From assembly GCA_025362315.1 (NCBI GenBank), contig JANYGP010000113.1:1-45779 (forward strand): a stretch of 45,779 nucleotides of DNA, given 5' to 3'. This stretch comes from Polaromonas sp. GTDB lineage: Bacteria; Pseudomonadota; Gammaproteobacteria; Burkholderiales; Burkholderiaceae_C. Under the pieces are notes generated by a model, which had not been told where the DNA came from, made no database searches, and saw nothing but the letters and a program-made list of their open reading frames with translations. Of the stretch, positions 8,754-17,407 are shown piece after piece; positions within the stretch are counted from its first letter, which is position 1; each line of letters opens with the position of its first letter. Both the position numbers and the translations under genes were made by a program.

Positions 8754-10457
8754 TCAACCGATCATTGGCAAATTCAGGCTATTGGCTTGGGCACTGGCTT
8801 TGGCAATGTCATAACCCGCATCGGCATGGCGCATCACGCCCGTGGCTGGGTCATTGAACAATACGCGGCTTAATTTTTCAGCAGCGACGTCTGTACCGTC
8901 GGCCACAATCACCACGCCCGAATGCTGCGAATACCCCATGCCCACGCCGCCGCCATGGTGCAAGCTGACCCAGGTTGCGCCACTGGCAGTGTTGAGCAAC
9001 GCGTTCAGCAGCGGCCAGTCGCTGACTGCATCGCTGCCGTCTTTCATGGCTTCAGTTTCACGGTTCGGTGAAGCAACCGAGCCGCTGTCCAGATGGTCAC
9101 GGCCAATGACGATCGGTGCTTTCAGCTCGCCGCTTTTGACCATCGCATTGAATGCCAGCCCGGCAATGTGCCGCTCGCCAAGGCCAATCCAGCAGATTCG
9201 CGCTGGCAAGCCCTGAAAAGCAATGCGTTCAGCCGCCATGTCCAGCCAGCGGTGCAGGTGCTTGTTGGCTGGGAACAGCTCTTTCATCTTGGCATCGGTT
9301 TTGGCAATGTCTTCAGCATCACCACTCAGCGCCACCCAGCGGAAAGGCCCGGTGCCGCTGCAAAACAGCGGGCGAATGTAGGCAGGCACAAAGCCGGGGT
9401 AGTCGAACGCGTTGGTCACGCCGTAATCCTTGGCAACCTGGCGCAGATTGTTGCCATAGTCGACCGTTGGAATGCCCAAAGCGTGAAAGGCCAGCATCGC
9501 CTTGACTTGTGTGGCGCATGACTCGCCTGCAGCCTGCGTCAACGCCGCGTGTTGTGCCGGGTCGGCTCTGGCGGCCCACCAGCGCTCATTGGTCCAGCCT
9601 GCGGGCAGGTAGCCATTGATGATGTCGTGCGCTGAAGTCTGGTCGGTCACGATGTCTGGGCGAATCAATCCAGCTTGCGCGCGCCGTGCCAGCTCGGGGA
9701 ACACATCTGCAGCATTTGCACACAGTGCGATGGACACCGCTTCTTTGCGCTCAGTGTGTTGTTTGATCAATTCCAGTGCTTCGTCCAGCGTGGCAGCCTG
9801 CTTGTCAACATAGCGCGTGCGCAGCCTGAAATCAATGTGGCTCTGGTCGCATTCAATATTGAGCGAACAAGCACCTGCAAATGTTGCTGCCAGCGGCTGA
9901 GCCCCGCCCATACCGCCCAGCCCGGCGGTCAGCACCCAGCGGCCTGACAGATCGCCGTTGTAGTGCTGGCGTCCAGCCTCAACAAAGGTTTCATACGTGC
10001 CCTGCACAATGCCTTGGGTGCCAATGTAAATCCAGCTGCCAGCGGTCATCTGGCCGTACATCATCAAACCCGCGCGGTCCAGCTCGTTGAAGTGCTCCCA
10101 CGTGGCCCATTTGGGCACCAGATTTGAGTTGGCAATTAGCACACGCGGCGCGCCTGTGTGGGTGCGAAACACGCCCACTGGCTTGCCGGATTGCACCAGC
10201 AATGTCTCATCAGGTTTGAGCTTTTTGAGCGAGTCAACAATCGCATCAAATGCAGGCCAGTTACGCGCTGCCTTGCCAATGCCGCCGTACACCACCAGCT
10301 CATTCGGGTTTTCGGCAACGTCCGGGTCCAGGTTGTTTTGCAGCATGCGCAGGGCTGCTTCAATTTGCCAGTTGGCGCAGGTAATTTCGACGCCACGGGG
10401 TGAGCGAACCACTCTGGCCTTGCTGTCCATGAATTTCGATTGCGACAAATCCGACAT
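8754..10457 (-). CDS. hutU: Urocanate hydratase (urocanase)
   Basis: Second pathway step: urocanate to 4-imidazolone-5-propionate, using tightly bound NAD+. The 567-aa protein shows the NAD-binding stretch [20 protein letters not shown], the active-site cysteine in [13 protein letters not shown], and [13 protein letters not shown] near the C-terminus, all hallmarks of urocanase. The frame extends 11 codons upstream, but CGGAG seven bases before the ATG at 10457 makes that start the better one. First gene of the leftward hut unit, reading from the divergent control region shared with hutC. Confidence 0.97.
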   Translation of the reverse strand: MSDLSQSKFMDSKARVVRSPRGVEITCANWQIEAALRMLQNNLDPDVAENPNELVVYGGIGKAARNWPAFDAIVDSLKKLKPDETLLVQSGKPVGVFRTHTGAPRVLIANSNLVPKWATWEHFNELDRAGLMMYGQMTAGSWIYIGTQGIVQGTYETFVEAGRQHYNGDLSGRWVLTAGLGGMGGAQPLAATFAGACSLNIECDQSHIDFRLRTRYVDKQAATLDEALELIKQHTERKEAVSIALCANAADVFPELARRAQAGLIRPDIVTDQTSAHDIINGYLPAGWTNERWWAARADPAQHAALTQAAGESCATQVKAMLAFHALGIPTVDYGNNLRQVAKDYGVTNAFDYPGFVPAYIRPLFCSGTGPFRWVALSGDAEDIAKTDAKMKELFPANKHLHRWLDMAAERIAFQGLPARICWIGLGERHIAGLAFNAMVKSGELKAPIVIGRDHLDSGSVASPNRETEAMKDGSDAVSDWPLLNALLNTASGATWVSLHHGGGVGMGYSQHSGVVIVADGTDVAAEKLSRVLFNDPATGVMRHADAGYDIAKASAQANSLNLPMIG

Positions 10458-10490
10458 GACTGGACTCCGAAAAAATATGTTCTTGAGCAC

Positions 10491-10519
10491 AATGTAGTTG
10501 TCTATACAACTTGTGTCAA
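10491..10519 (-). promoter_or_regulatory. hutU promoter with HutC-type operator in its spacer
   Basis: Read on the minus strand: TTGACA (complement of 10514-10519), a 17-bp spacer, and TACATT (complement of 10491-10496), matching a sigma-70 promoter about 34 bp ahead of the hutU start. The spacer carries GTTGT-CTAT-ACAAC (10497-10510), a 5-bp perfect inverted repeat resembling the TTGTATA..ACAA operators of GntR/HutC repressors. A repressor bound there would cover both core elements. The same site lies about 30-40 bp before hutC and probably also mediates autoregulation. Confidence 0.7.
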
Positions 10520-10537
10520 CTGGGGTAACCTACAGGC

Positions 10538-11248
10538 ATGGCGCAGCCCAAACCACATGCATACGAGCAAGTCAAGGCGTTTGTCAAGACCCGGATCACG
10601 TCCGGCGAATGGAAACCGGGAGACGCTGTACCCAGCGAATCTGCGCTGATGGTCCAATTCAGCATCAGCCGGATGACAGTCAACCGAGCCTTGCGTGAGC
10701 TGGCGCTTGAGGGCATGGTTACGCGCATTCAGGGTTCGGGCACGCGGGTGGCTGAATTGCACCGAATTTCATCGCGCCTGATTATTCGTGACATCAAGGA
10801 AGAGGTGATTGAACGTGGCCACACCCATACCAGTCATGTGCTGCTGGTCGCTACTGAAAAAGCGACAGCACCGCTGGCCAAAACACTGGGCTTGCGTACT
10901 GGCTCAAAAGTCTTTCACACCACGCTGGTGCATTTGGAAAACGGCATTCCGATTCAACACGAGGACCGTTACGTCAATCCAATGGCCGCACCTGATTTTT
11001 TACGAACTGATTTCACGCAATTTACCCCGGCGCACCATTTGCTGATTCATGCGCCGCTGACAGATGCCAGCTACCAGATAGAGGCTTGCCTGCCAGGCCG
11101 GCTGATCGCGAAGCTGCTGCACATCAAGACATCAGAAGCCTGCCTGGCCATTACCCGCTGCACAGTCAGCGGCGTGCATGTGGCAAGTGTGGCGCGGCTG
11201 GTTTACCCGGGCACACGCTACAGCTTTGCAGGACAATTTCAGCCGTGA
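10538..11248 (+). CDS. hutC: Histidine utilisation repressor, GntR/HutC family
   Basis: DNA-binding repressor of 236 aa, expected to release the hut promoters when urocanate binds. Residues about 8-75 form the GntR winged helix (YEQVKAFVKTRITSGEWKPG, then VPSESALMVQFSISRMTVNR and RALRELALEGMVTRIQGSGT). Residues about 90-230 form the UTRA ligand domain, including IPIQHEDRYVNP and a C-terminal YPGTRYSFAGQF that is characteristic of HutC. Transcribed away from hutU across an 80-bp gap containing the operator palindrome. Its stop overlaps the GTG of hutD by three bases within GTGA. Confidence 0.95.
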   Translation: MAQPKPHAYEQVKAFVKTRITSGEWKPGDAVPSESALMVQFSISRMTVNRALRELALEGMVTRIQGSGTRVAELHRISSRLIIRDIKEEVIERGHTHTSHVLLVATEKATAPLAKTLGLRTGSKVFHTTLVHLENGIPIQHEDRYVNPMAAPDFLRTDFTQFTPAHHLLIHAPLTDASYQIEACLPGRLIAKLLHIKTSEACLAITRCTVSGVHVASVARLVYPGTRYSFAGQFQP

Positions 11249-11802
11249 CTTGGCAAACTGTTTGCTTGAAAGACATTGTGCCCAAACCATGGAGAAATGG
11301 CGGCGGAACCACGCGTGAGCTTGTGGCCTGGCCTGATTCGGCAGCATGGCAGTGGCGTGTGTCGGTGGCAGAGGTCGCTCAATCGGGGCCGTTTTCTAGC
11401 TTTGCGGGGGTGCAGCGCTGGTTTGCAGTGTTGGAAGGCAATGGCGTTTGTTTGACGGTTGACACTCACTTGCACAAGCTCACCAGCCACGATGATCCAC
11501 TGATGTTTGATGGTGCAGCCTTGACGACCTGCAAGCTTTTGGACGGGGCAACACAAGACTTCAACCTGATGACCCAGCGGGGCACCACTGCGCGCATGTT
11601 GCGGGTGAAAAGTGAACACAGCCTGCTGGTCAATACTCCTAAAATAATAGCTACTTACGCCCATAAAACAGGCGCTATGGTACAGATTGGCAATGAAAAA
11701 CATGATATGCCACCGCATTCGCTTGGCTGGATGTGTGTTGATGCAAACACCAACATTCGGCTGCAAGCCAGCGATACTCTCTTGATGGAAATCAATGTAT
11801 GA
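11245..11802 (+). CDS. hutD: HutD family protein
   Basis: A 185-aa member of the HutD family (cupin-like fold), often found in hut operons. Its role is not an enzymatic step of the pathway; it has been proposed to limit or tune hut activity. Family features seen: [16 protein letters not shown] near the N-terminus, [20 protein letters not shown], and a FNLMTQRG segment. The GTG start at 11245 is chosen for its overlap with the hutC stop (GTGA) and the family's usual length; an upstream extension of 53 codons only shadows hutC. Its stop overlaps the hutI ATG. A copy of the dispersed hairpin repeat lies in frame at 11641-11683. Confidence 0.88.
   Translation: MTWQTVCLKDIVPKPWRNGGGTTRELVAWPDSAAWQWRVSVAEVAQSGPFSSFAGVQRWFAVLEGNGVCLTVDTHLHKLTSHDDPLMFDGAALTTCKLLDGATQDFNLMTQRGTTARMLRVKSEHSLLVNTPKIIATYAHKTGAMVQIGNEKHDMPPHSLGWMCVDANTNIRLQASDTLLMEINV
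11641..11683 (-). repeat. Dispersed hairpin repeat inside hutD (in frame)
   Basis: AATAGCTACTTACGC, nine bases, then AGGCGCTATGG follows the reverse-oriented family pattern AATAGCTGCTTGCGC, nine bases, TTGGGCTACAG with identical spacing. About 13 of the first 15 bases match the intergenic copy at 39686-39724. In the hutD frame it encodes [14 protein letters not shown]. It contains no stop in that frame. Confidence 0.55.
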
Positions 11803-13055
11803 ATCTGCCGCGCAGTATTTGGCTTCATTGCAAGGTGGCCACCCTGCAAGCCGGTATTGCACAGCCTTACGGTTTGATACAGGACGCCGCGCTGGTCGCA
11901 AGCAGAGGTACCCTGCAATGGGTGGGCCCGCGCAGCGACTTGCCCGCAGAGTGGCTGGCAAGCTGCACGCAAACCGGCGATGTGCATGATGCACAGGGCG
12001 CACTGATCACCCCCGGGCTGATGGATTGCCACACGCACCTGGTGTATGGCGGCAACCGGGCTGGCGAGTTTGAGCAGCGCCTGAATGGTGCAAGCTATGA
12101 AGACATTGCCAGGGCAGGCGGCGGAATTGCTTCGACCGTTAACGCCACCCGCGACGCAACAGAGGCTGGTTTGCTTGAGCAAAGCAAGCCGCGTTTGCTG
12201 GCTTTGCTGGCCGAGGGCGTGACCACCATCGAAATCAAGTCTGGCTACGGCCTGGCCCTGGAGCATGAGCGCAAAACATTGCGTGTGGCCCGCGCCTTGG
12301 GCGCGGCGCATCCAGTGACCGTGCAAACCACATTTTTAGGCGCGCACGCGGTACCGCCTGAATTTGAAGGTCGCGCTGATGCCTATGTTGATGAAGTTGT
12401 CCGCATGTTGCCGCTGCTGCATGCTGAAGGGCTGGTAGATGCAGTGGACGCGTTTTGCGAGCGGATTGGTTTTAGCGTGGCGCAGACAGAGCGGGTTTTC
12501 CAGGCAGCTCAGGCACTTGGCTTGCCGGTCAAATTGCATGCCGAACAATTGAGTGACAGCGGCGGTGCAGAGCTTGCTGCGCGTTACAAGGCCATCAGTT
12601 GCGACCATCTTGAATGGCTGAGCGATTCAGGTGTGAAGGCGATGGCGCAAGCGGGAACCACGGCGGTGCTGTTGCCTGGCGCGTTTTACTTTCTGCGTGA
12701 GACCAGATTGCCGCCGATCGCCCAGCTGCGGGCGGCAGGTGTACCCATGGCAATATCTACCGATTGCAATCCTGGCAGCTCGCCGTGTACATCGCTGCTG
12801 CTGATGCTCAACATGGCTTGTACGCTGTTCAGGTTGACACCTGAAGAGGCTCTGGCCGGCGTTACGCGCAATGCCGCCCGTGCACTGGGTTTAAAAGACC
12901 GCGGTGTATTGGCTGCTGGCATGCGGGCTGATTTTGTGCTGTGGGATGTGCAGTCACCAGCTGAACTCAGCTATGCTTTTGGGCGCAATCCGCGCCTGCA
13001 AACTGTGTTTGGTGGCCTTCCCCCAAAAGGGGAAGAAGCAGGAGCGGCTGTATGA
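11799..13055 (+). CDS. hutI: Imidazolonepropionase
   Basis: Third step: 4-imidazolone-5-propionate to N-formimino-L-glutamate. A 418-aa amidohydrolase-superfamily enzyme with the metal ligands HTH in [17 protein letters not shown], the [16 protein letters not shown] strand, and the catalytic aspartate in [12 protein letters not shown]. The ATG at 11799 overlaps the hutD stop (ATGA), and the gene's own stop overlaps hutG the same way. This gives tight translational coupling through hutC-D-I-G-F. Cytoplasmic. Length and motifs are normal for the family. Confidence 0.97.
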   Translation: MNLPRSIWLHCKVATLQAGIAQPYGLIQDAALVASRGTLQWVGPRSDLPAEWLASCTQTGDVHDAQGALITPGLMDCHTHLVYGGNRAGEFEQRLNGASYEDIARAGGGIASTVNATRDATEAGLLEQSKPRLLALLAEGVTTIEIKSGYGLALEHERKTLRVARALGAAHPVTVQTTFLGAHAVPPEFEGRADAYVDEVVRMLPLLHAEGLVDAVDAFCERIGFSVAQTERVFQAAQALGLPVKLHAEQLSDSGGAELAARYKAISCDHLEWLSDSGVKAMAQAGTTAVLLPGAFYFLRETRLPPIAQLRAAGVPMAISTDCNPGSSPCTSLLLMLNMACTLFRLTPEEALAGVTRNAARALGLKDRGVLAAGMRADFVLWDVQSPAELSYAFGRNPRLQTVFGGLPPKGEEAGAAV

Positions 13056-13840
13056 CTTTTACCCTGCAATGCGGCACCTCCCCCATGCTGGTCAGCATGC
13101 CGCACATCGGCATTGACATTCCGCTTGATTTGCAAAGCAGCTTTGTGCCTCATGCGCTGGATGTAGAAGACACCGACTGGCACCTGGCGCGGCTGTATGA
13201 CTTTTTACCCGCAATGGGTGCAAGCGTGTTGCAGCCGCGTTACTCGCGCTATGTCATTGACTTGAACCGCCCGCCAGACGATACGCCCATGTACCCGGGA
13301 GCCGCGAACACCGAGCTGTGTCCCACCCATTTTTTCAGTGGCGATGCCTTGTACAAACCTGGCCGGGAACCTTCGCCACTTGAAGTGCAGCGGCGGCGTA
13401 CAGCCTACTGGCAGCCGTACCACGACGCGCTGGCAACTGAGCTGGCGCGTATCAGGGCCATCCACGGCTTCGCACTGCTGTGGGATGCGCACAGCATTCG
13501 CTCGCACATTCCGTGGCTGTTTGAAGGCAAGTTACCCGACTTGAACATTGGCACTGCCAACGGTGAAGCTGCGGCAACAGCCATCGCGATTGCAGTGGCA
13601 GGCAAGATAAATGGTTTTACACATGTCATAAATGGCCGTTTTAAAGGTGGCTACATCACGCGCCACTATGGTCAGCCTGCGCAGAATATCCACGCCATTC
13701 AACTGGAAAAATGCCAGAGCCTGTACATGCACGAAACGCCGCCTTTTGCCTACGACGAAGCGTTGGCTTCAAAACTGCAGCCGACGCTTGAACGCATGGT
13801 CAAGGCCAGTCTGCAGGCAGCGAATGACTTGTATGACTGA
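13052..13840 (+). CDS. hutG: N-formylglutamate deformylase (amidohydrolase)
   Basis: Last step of the two-enzyme branch: N-formyl-L-glutamate to glutamate plus formate. The 262-aa protein belongs to the N-formylglutamate amidohydrolase family, not the arginase-like HutG of one-step pathways. Evidence: the metal-site region [10 protein letters not shown] near residue 14, [34 protein letters not shown], and GGYITRHYG with [10 protein letters not shown]. The ATG overlaps the hutI stop by four bases. Its presence together with hutF shows that formiminoglutamate is deiminated first and deformylated second. Confidence 0.96.
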   Translation: MTFTLQCGTSPMLVSMPHIGIDIPLDLQSSFVPHALDVEDTDWHLARLYDFLPAMGASVLQPRYSRYVIDLNRPPDDTPMYPGAANTELCPTHFFSGDALYKPGREPSPLEVQRRRTAYWQPYHDALATELARIRAIHGFALLWDAHSIRSHIPWLFEGKLPDLNIGTANGEAAATAIAIAVAGKINGFTHVINGRFKGGYITRHYGQPAQNIHAIQLEKCQSLYMHETPPFAYDEALASKLQPTLERMVKASLQAANDLYD

Positions 13841-15221
13841 TTCGTCGACACACTATTTTGCGCCAATAGCATGGGTCAACGGGACGTGGGCCAAAGATGC
13901 GCTGCTGGAGGTTGCGAGCAACGGCACATGGGCCAACATTCAAGCCAATGCCAGCCGTGACCAGCAATGCGGCCCAACCCGTTTGAATGGCCCTGTGATT
14001 CCTGGTCTGGTCAATGCCCACAGTCACGCTTTTCAACGAGCCATTGCCGGCATGACTGAGCGTGCAGGCAAGGGTCAGGACAACTTCTGGAGCTGGCGTG
14101 ACCGCATGTACAGCGCTGCCAATCGCATTACGCCCAGGCAGCTTGAAGCCATTGCAGCGCTGCTGTACGCCGAGCTTTTGCAGGCTGGCTACACGCAGGT
14201 GTGCGAGTTTCATTATTTGCACAATGATACGCAAGGCAAGCCGTATGCCAACCCGCTGGAGATGTCTGGCGCCCTGGTGCGCGCCGCCCAGCGCGTGGGC
14301 ATTGGCATCACGCTGTTGCCCACGCTGTACATGCGCTCGGGCTTTGCCGCGTCTGGTCTGCGGGATGACCAACAAAGGTTTTCTTCTACGCCTGATTTCA
14401 TCTTCAGATTATGTGAAAACATTGAAAAGCAATTTGGCGGTAGGTTGGTCAACACAGGTCTGGCGCTGCATTCCCTGCGTGCGGTTGGGCAGGGGGCAAT
14501 GCAGGAGGCCACCTCCCATGTCCAGGCGCACGCTATGCCCATCCACATCCATGTCGCCGAGCAAACGGGCGAAGTCGGCGACTGTGTGGACTTGCTAGGT
14601 CAGCGCCCGGTTGAGTGGCTGCTCAGCCATGCACACATAGATGCCGGCTGGAATCTGGTTCACGCCACCCACACCACGCCATCAGAGCTGCAAGGCATCA
14701 AAGCCAGCGGTGCAGCAATTGTGCTGTGCCCCACCACCGAGGCCAACCTTGGTGATGGTGTGTTCAATTTGTCAGCTTACGCAAAGCTGCAGGGCAACTG
14801 GTCCATCGGTTCAGACAGCCACATCACACGCAGCTGGCAAGAAGAGCTGCGCTTGCTGGAATATTCGCAGCGCTTGTCTTTGCAGCAGCGCAACGTCATG
14901 GCTGCTGCATCGGGAGAGATATCAACAGCAGCAGCGCTTTTCAATGCCGCTTTGGCAGGCGGCAGCGCAGCTTGTGGCCAAGCCATGGCTGGCTTGGCTG
15001 CTGGCAACCGCGCGGATTTCCTGGTCGTTGACACTGCATCGCCTGCCTTGCTCGGTGTGCCTCATGACCGCCTGATGGATGCCCTGATTTTCTCCAGCCC
15101 CGATGCGCAATTTACGGATGTGTATGTAGCTGGCAAACCTGTAGTTCGAGGCGCCCAAGTTGAAAACTGGCAGCACCTGGCAACTGATTTTTCAAACGCC
15201 ATGCGGGTTCTTTGGGCGTAA
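13833..15221 (+). CDS. hutF: Formimidoylglutamate deiminase
   Basis: Converts N-formimino-L-glutamate to N-formyl-L-glutamate plus ammonia, feeding HutG. A 462-aa amidohydrolase-fold enzyme: metal ligands in NAHSHAFQRAIAGM, HIHVAEQTGEV and the catalytic region IGSDSHITRSWQEELRLLEY. The ATG at 13833 ([11 protein letters not shown]) gives an 8-bp overlap with hutG; the frame is open 67 codons further upstream, but that part only shadows hutG. Final gene of the rightward hut unit. The GCG-TAA end is followed by 31 bp before the next gene. Confidence 0.96.
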   Translation: MTDSSTHYFAPIAWVNGTWAKDALLEVASNGTWANIQANASRDQQCGPTRLNGPVIPGLVNAHSHAFQRAIAGMTERAGKGQDNFWSWRDRMYSAANRITPRQLEAIAALLYAELLQAGYTQVCEFHYLHNDTQGKPYANPLEMSGALVRAAQRVGIGITLLPTLYMRSGFAASGLRDDQQRFSSTPDFIFRLCENIEKQFGGRLVNTGLALHSLRAVGQGAMQEATSHVQAHAMPIHIHVAEQTGEVGDCVDLLGQRPVEWLLSHAHIDAGWNLVHATHTTPSELQGIKASGAAIVLCPTTEANLGDGVFNLSAYAKLQGNWSIGSDSHITRSWQEELRLLEYSQRLSLQQRNVMAAASGEISTAAALFNAALAGGSAACGQAMAGLAAGNRADFLVVDTASPALLGVPHDRLMDALIFSSPDAQFTDVYVAGKPVVRGAQVENWQHLATDFSNAMRVLWA

Positions 15222-15252
15222 TTAATTTCTCAAGGCACGCAAAAAAAATACG

Positions 15253-15663
15253 ATGTCCACACACGCTTTACCAAAGCACATCCATATCCTTTTCGTCGTT
15301 TTTTTCATTGCCAACCTCATGCATTTCATTCACAACGCGGAGTACATCGCTTTTTACCCTGGCTTGCCAGCGTGGCTGACACGCGAAAAGGTTTACCTTG
15401 CCTGGGTGGCAGGTGTCAGCATCGGGCTGGCAGGTTTGATGCTTGCCCGAACCCGATTGAAACTGCTGGGCGTGGCATGTGTTGCGGCGTATGGCGCAAC
15501 GGGCTTAGACGGCTTGGCGCATGACACCCTTGGCTTGTGTTCTGAACACACACTGGCGACAAACCTGACCATCTGGTTTGAAGTGTTGACAGGCGTTACA
15601 TTGCTGGTGGCCAGCAGCCTGGCAATTACCAAAACGCTGTGGCCGCGCAGTATCAGAGCCTGA
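15253..15663 (+). CDS. Small multi-span membrane protein, HXXEE-like
   Basis: A 136-aa protein with four predicted hydrophobic segments: about residues 10-30, 48-65, 70-85 and 105-130. Between the first two lies HFIHNAEYIAFYPG, which resembles the H-x-x-E-E motif of HXXEE membrane proteins but has Tyr in the last position. A second polar patch, GLDGLAHDTLG, lies before the last span. No function is known. It starts 31 bp after hutF in the same direction and may be read through from the hut operon, but nothing in the sequence ties it to histidine. Confidence 0.75.
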   Translation: MSTHALPKHIHILFVVFFIANLMHFIHNAEYIAFYPGLPAWLTREKVYLAWVAGVSIGLAGLMLARTRLKLLGVACVAAYGATGLDGLAHDTLGLCSEHTLATNLTIWFEVLTGVTLLVASSLAITKTLWPRSIRA

Positions 15664-15687
15664 AAAGCATTCAATAATGAACAAAAA

Positions 15688-15741
15688 GCTGCTGTAGCCC
15701 ATGTATATATTGCGTAAGCAGCTCCTGATTAAATAGCAAAC
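15688..15741 (+). repeat. Dispersed hairpin repeat, copy 3
   Basis: GCTGCTGTAGCCCATG, a variable middle, TGCGTAAGCAGCTCCTGATT and AAATAGCAA match the family. The GGGC half of the inner stem has decayed to TGCG. It begins 25 bp after the stop of the membrane protein gene. Confidence 0.85.
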
Positions 15742-15809
15742 TGTCTGCCGTTGGCCTGAACGGAGCGCTTCCCCTACTTTATGCGCGGCACAGCTTTTAT
15801 GATGCGCAA

Positions 15810-17237
15810 ATGATCCCATCACCCAGCCCGTCCAGTCTTCACCATCTTTTCATCGCACAGCATGCCGCCAGCCGCCAGCATATTGAGGTGCCGCTTGAGG
15901 TACGGCGCAACCGGCTGTTGCGCATGAAGGCCTTGATTGACGATCATGGCACTGCACTGGCAAAGGCAGTGCAGGCTGACTTTGGTGTGCGCAGTTTGCA
16001 ATTGACAGAAATTGCTGACCTGTTTGTATTGCGCACGCTGCTGTCGCACACATTGAAGTCGCTTCCAAAATGGATGAAGCCGCACAAAGTCAGCACACCG
16101 CTGTATTTGCATCCGGCCAGAGCGTATCTTCAGCGCCAGCCGCTGGGCGTCGTTGGCGTGATTTCGCCGTGGAATTACCCGGTGCAGCTGGCCCTCGGGC
16201 CGGTGATCACGGCTTTGAGTGCAGGCAACCGGGTGATGCTCAAGCCAAGCGAGTTGACGCCTGCAACATCTGCACTGATGGCTGAATTGCTGGGCAATGC
16301 GTTTGCGCCAGATGAGGTGTGTGTGGTGCTGGGTGATAGCGAGGTGGCCGCCGAGTTTTCAAGCTTGCCTTTCGACCATCTGTTCTTCACCGGGTCAACC
16401 GCTGTGGGCCGCACCGTTGCCAAGGCTGCTGCTGCCAACCTGACGCCCACCACGCTGGAGCTGGGGGGCAAGTCGCCGTGTATCGTTGACGCAAGCTGCG
16501 ACTTCAATGCAGCTGCCATCAAGATTGCGCACGGCAAGTTGCTCAACGCAGGGCAGACCTGCATCGCCCCCGATTACGTGCTGCTGCCCAAAGGGCGCGA
16601 AGCAGAATTTGGCAAGGCCTATGCCGGTGCAGTCGGCAAGCTGTTCCCGGCCATTGCAGGCAACCCTGACTACGCTGCCATCATCAGCGCTCGTCACCAT
16701 GAGCGCTTGCAGGCCATGCTGACGGCAGCGGAGCAGGGCGGCGCGACGCTGCAGTTCATTGGCAGCAACGGCAATCGGGGGGCTGATTCGCCACATCGCC
16801 AGATGCCGCCTGTATTGGCGTTTGATGTGCCGGCTGATTCAAAACTGATGCAGGAAGAAATTTTTGGCCCGATTCTGCCTGTGGTGCCGTATGACTCGCT
16901 GGCAGGTGCCATCGATTACATCAACGCCAGGCCGCGCCCCCTGGCCCTTTACTGGTTTGGAACCGACGACGCTGCACGTGACACGGTGCTGGCACAAACC
17001 GTCAGCGGCGGCGTGTCAGTCAATGACACGTTGATGCACATTGCGCATGAAAATTTGCCGTTTGGCGGCGTTGGCGACAGCGGCTGGGGCAGCTACCACG
17101 GTGAGGCCGGGTTCCTGCGCTTGACAATGCAAAAGCCAGTGCTGGTGCAGTCCAGGTGGGCGCGGGGGGATCTGTTTTACCCGCCGTATGGCAAGCGGTT
17201 TGACCAGATCATGGGGCTACTCAAGCGCTGGCTGTAG
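15810..17237 (+). CDS. Aldehyde dehydrogenase, coniferyl-aldehyde type
   Basis: NAD(P)+-dependent oxidation of an aldehyde to the acid; 475 aa, cytoplasmic or membrane-associated. The nucleotide-binding region ISPWNYPVQLALGPVITALS, the general-base segment TLELGGKSPCIVD and the catalytic cysteine in NAGQTCIAPDYVL are intact. The C-terminal tail LVQSRWARGDLFYPPYG with LLKRWL is typical of the class-3-like / coniferyl aldehyde dehydrogenase (CalB) subgroup. True substrate is uncertain. It faces the gamma-glutamyltransferase gene, with repeats in the gap. The ATG at 15810 has no strong ribosome site but matches the family N-terminus. Confidence 0.92.
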   Translation: MIPSPSPSSLHHLFIAQHAASRQHIEVPLEVRRNRLLRMKALIDDHGTALAKAVQADFGVRSLQLTEIADLFVLRTLLSHTLKSLPKWMKPHKVSTPLYLHPARAYLQRQPLGVVGVISPWNYPVQLALGPVITALSAGNRVMLKPSELTPATSALMAELLGNAFAPDEVCVVLGDSEVAAEFSSLPFDHLFFTGSTAVGRTVAKAAAANLTPTTLELGGKSPCIVDASCDFNAAAIKIAHGKLLNAGQTCIAPDYVLLPKGREAEFGKAYAGAVGKLFPAIAGNPDYAAIISARHHERLQAMLTAAEQGGATLQFIGSNGNRGADSPHRQMPPVLAFDVPADSKLMQEEIFGPILPVVPYDSLAGAIDYINARPRPLALYWFGTDDAARDTVLAQTVSGGVSVNDTLMHIAHENLPFGGVGDSGWGSYHGEAGFLRLTMQKPVLVQSRWARGDLFYPPYGKRFDQIMGLLKRWL

Positions 17238-17244
17238 TTAAAGC

Positions 17245-17285
17245 GCTACGTTTTTTATAGCTGCTTGCGCTCTGTTTGCTGAGGT
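17245..17285 (-). repeat. Dispersed hairpin repeat, partial copy 4
   Basis: TTTATAGCTGCTTGCGC matches the tail and second stem arm of the family in reverse orientation; the GGGCTACAGC end is degenerate here. It begins seven bases after the aldehyde dehydrogenase stop. Confidence 0.55.
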
Positions 17286-17300
17286 GATGTGCTCTTGCTC

Positions 17301-17400
17301 CTTCCCCTCCCGGGGGAAGGCAGGGATGGGGGCAAGTGCGGCAAAGTTGCTTGTTGCGAGCATGCCCCCATCCCAACCTTCCCCCGGAAGGGGAAGGGGC
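17301..17400. repeat. Long inverted repeat between convergent genes
   Basis: GGGATGGGGGCA at 17323-17334 is a perfect inverted copy of TGCCCCCATCCC at 17363-17374. Outside them, CTTCCCC-TCCCG-GGGGAAG (17301-17319) and a similar CCTTCCCCCGGAAGG hairpin add further pairing. It lies between the stop codons of the aldehyde dehydrogenase and ggt genes and could terminate both transcripts. It is of the same general style as the 6029-6155 element. Confidence 0.75.
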
Positions 17401-17407
17401 AGCACAT

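Noticed and set aside
13632..13832. A 67-codon N-terminal extension of hutF
   Set aside because: It only shadows the end of hutG; HutF proteins start near the ATG at 13833.
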